Positions 1 through 3,200 of a DNA stretch of 6,043 bases are shown piece after piece (positions within the stretch are counted from its first letter, which is position 1; every line of letters begins with the position of its first letter). The notes under the pieces were generated by a model. That model searched no databases and had not been told where the DNA came from. It saw only the letters and a program-made list of their open reading frames with translations. The position numbers were made by a program, and so were the translations under genes. Source of the DNA: Oscillospiraceae bacterium (GTDB taxonomy: Bacteria > Bacillota > Clostridia > Oscillospirales > Acutalibacteraceae); NCBI GenBank assembly GCA_009783605.1, contig WRDE01000141.1:1-6043 (forward strand), in the 5' to 3' direction.

Positions 1-200
1 CGTTGACCGTCAAATCACCGGTGATGTTGTCGAACACCTTGTCCCAGCCGTCGAAGGTATAGCCTGTTTTGGCGGGATCAGCCGGGGCCGCCGCCGCGCC
101 GCCGTAGTCGACCGGCTGCGTTTTTAACACGGTTTCACCGTCCTTGAATGTAACGGTGTAGGTATTGGTTTTCCATTTGGCGTTGACCGTCAAATCGCCG
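1..200. repeat. 20-base direct repeat at the ends of InlB_B repeats 2 and 3
   Basis: Bases 1-20 and 181-200 are the same except for one position (A against G at the 17th base). They are 180 bases (60 codons) apart and encode the 'GDLTVNA' end of each repeat. This is the period of the InlB_B tandem and indicates duplication of a 60-codon unit. Confidence 0.88.
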
Positions 201-3200
201 TTCGTCAGCCCGAACGCTTTATCCCAGCCGATAAAGGCATATCCGATTTTTATCGGGTCGGCCGGCGGGACGATCGGGAGTCCGTAATACAGCGATTCGG
301 ATTTTAATACGGTGCTGCCTTCCATAAAGGTGACGGTGCAGGAGTATTGGGGATGGAATTTAAAATCAACGGTAATTTCCCGATTTAACCCTGTTATCGC
401 ATCTTCGGAGGGCATGTAATTATACGTGCAGCGCAGATCGCTCAATAATGGATTTCCGGACACATCCAATGAGGTCAATACATTGTCAAAACAACTCAAT
501 GACCATATTTTCGGATTTTGCGTTATATCCAATGCGGTGATTTTATTGATATCGCAATGCAGCCAATCCAATTCCGGATTTTGCGATACATCCAGCGCGG
601 CAAGCTGATTGTTCTGGCAGCGGATAGCAATTAACAAGGGATTCTTAGTGACATCCAATACCGTGAGCAGGTTGCTTGCGCAATCAATCCACTTCAGTGC
701 CGGATTTTGGGTTACATCCAATACCGTGAGGGAATTCCAGTAACAACGCAAATCATCCAATGCGGTATGCGGCGTCACATCTAAGGATGTCAACTGGTTA
801 TTGCTGCAATTCAACCCGCGTAATTTCAAGTTCCGGCTGATATTCAAATACGTGAGCCGGTTGCCCTGGCACCAGAGGGATTCCAAGTTGATATTGTTGG
901 TCAAATCCAACGAATAAAGCTGGTTGTCCCCGCAATCCAAGTGTTTCAACAACGGGTTATTGTAAACATTCAGCCAATTGAGGTTGTTGTTGAAGCAATA
1001 TACCCATTCCAGCAGCGGGTTTCCGTTGAATTCCAGCCCGTACAGGTAGTTGTTTTCGCAGCGGACGCCTTTCAATTTGGCGTTCTGCGTAAGATTCACC
1101 CCGGTAAGATTGTTTTCGGAGCAATCCAACGTTTCCAGCCCGGCAAAGTATTCAATGCCGGTCAGATCGTATATCCCGAGTCCGCTGACATCCAACGCGG
1201 TGATATGGGCCAGCTCGGAGGCGTATATGTCGCCCGCCGGCTTGCCGATCAACGCCCGTACCGCCGCGTCGAAGGCCGGGTCGGGGAAATAAGCCTGCCG
1301 GTCCCACAGCGCGTTGACGATTAGGTTATGGGTCACATTGTCGAACGCCTTGTCCCAGCCGAGGAAGACGTAGCCGTATTTGAACGGGTCAGCCGGCGCG
1401 GCCGCCGCTTCGCCGCGGAAAACCTGCTGGCTGTGCAGGGTTTGGCTGCCGTCTTTGAACACGACGTTGTAATAGCTGGCGATAAACTCGATCGACACCT
1501 CTTTGGACGGGTCGTCGGCAGCGTATACCCGGATGCTGCGGACATACAGCGCGTCTCCCGGCACGTTGCAGCCGATATGGGCGAGGTTGATCAGCGCGCC
1601 GTTGATTTTATCTTCCATGGCGTCGTCAACAACCATGGCGTTGTCGAAATCGTCGAGGGTAAATACCGCCCGGCCCCATTCGCCCAGCCCCAAATCCCAT
1701 GCGCAGTTTTCGGGTATCCAGCTGTTATTGACCACAATACCGTTGGGGTGTATATTGACCGGCTCCTTGATCAGGTTAAATCCGGTCGACAGGGGATAAC
1801 CGGTGAAGAACCGTGTGTTGCCGTTGGAATTCGGCGCGAAGGCGTATTCCACTTCGATCTTGACGTCTTTGACGCCGTCCAGCACGTTACCGACCTCATA
1901 CAGCGGCATAAACAGGGCCGAGCCGCCGCCCCGAATGGTCCAGCAAAGGCTGCCCTTCCATTCCGAGATATAACCCAAACACCGGTTGTTGGTATTCAGA
2001 TCCACCACGTTCATGCCCTTGAAATCGGCGTTGGTCAGCGTATAATAGCCGGGCTTGACCGTTACCCTGGCGCCTTCGGCCCGGATCTCCGCCACCAGCG
2101 CGTTGATCTGCGCCTGGGTATATTCCGGGTTATACCGGTTGGACAGCATCGTCCGGGCTGTCCCGAGGGCTTCTAAATATCCTGTCAGGTTATCGTAATA
2201 CTGGGGGTCGATCCGCTGGTCGTAATACTTTTCCAGCTCGCGCCAATACAGGGGCGGATTCGGATCCATATAGACCCGGACGCTCTTGATGAAATACGAT
2301 TCCTCCACATAGGGGACCTCATATTCATGTCCCGGCGAATGGTTGCGGCTGTGCCAGAACATGCAGGACAAGCCGTATTCGTTGACCATTTCGGCGATCA
2401 ATTCCCCGCGGAACTGGAAAACAGCCGGACTGTCGAGGACAAGCGTGGTATTGATACCCTCCGACCATCCGTCTTTGGCTACCGTGAAGGTGGTGCCGGA
2501 GGAGCCGGGCGCGGTTTCGACCCGGAACCGGGTCTGACCCTCGGTCGTCGCGTTCGGCCAGTAATACTCCACGTCGACAAACAGCAGCGCGTCGTCCGGG
2601 AACAGGCCGGGATCCGGCATCAGGTTGAAGCCGTCGTTTTGGTGCCACATCCGCAGGCCGGTGCCGCCGCCCGGGATCGGGGCGTTTTCGTCCGCATGGG
2701 TATCCTTGGTATACGTGCCGTTGATCACCGCGGGCGGATGCTGCGTAAAGTCGACCGACAGCATGGTATCGTACATGGCCGGCCGGCCGAAAACGATGGA
2801 TACCTCGGTATCCGGGTCGCCGGCAGCAAAGATGCGGATGCTCCGGATATACAGCAGGTCATTGGCGCTGCCGCTCCAGGAGCCGGCGGCCGCCAGCGCA
2901 TGATCCAGCGCCGCGTCGGTGTTGGCGCTGTCGAAATTGTCGAAGGTAAACGCGGCTTTGTTCCATTTGCCGAAGGTGAAGCCGGGGCTGCCCGGGCCGA
3001 TACCGGTTTGCCCGGAGGCGCCGACCCAGCCGGAGGACAGCGGGTAGCAGGGATAGAGCCGTGAGTTGTAAGAAGCGCCGGTATCCAGACCGTATTCGAT
3101 CTCAAGGGTAACGTTTCTTACGCCGTCCAGCACGCCGCCGGTCTCGAACAGCGGCAGATATTTGCCGCTGCCCGGCCGGACTGCCCAGCAGTTGGAATAC

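Noticed and set aside
383..1138. Regular 63-base periodicity as a possible CRISPR array or noncoding tandem repeat
   Set aside because: The period equals 21 codons, the sequence varies at the positions expected for LRRs, and the protein pattern explains it fully. There is no conserved repeat with unrelated spacers.
1328..3064. Plus-strand open frames of 282 (1328-2176) and 245 (2327-3064) codons
   Set aside because: They are in the same antisense register as the 672-codon frame and arise for the same reason. They show no family motifs and lie over well-supported modules 6-8 and InlB_B repeat 1.
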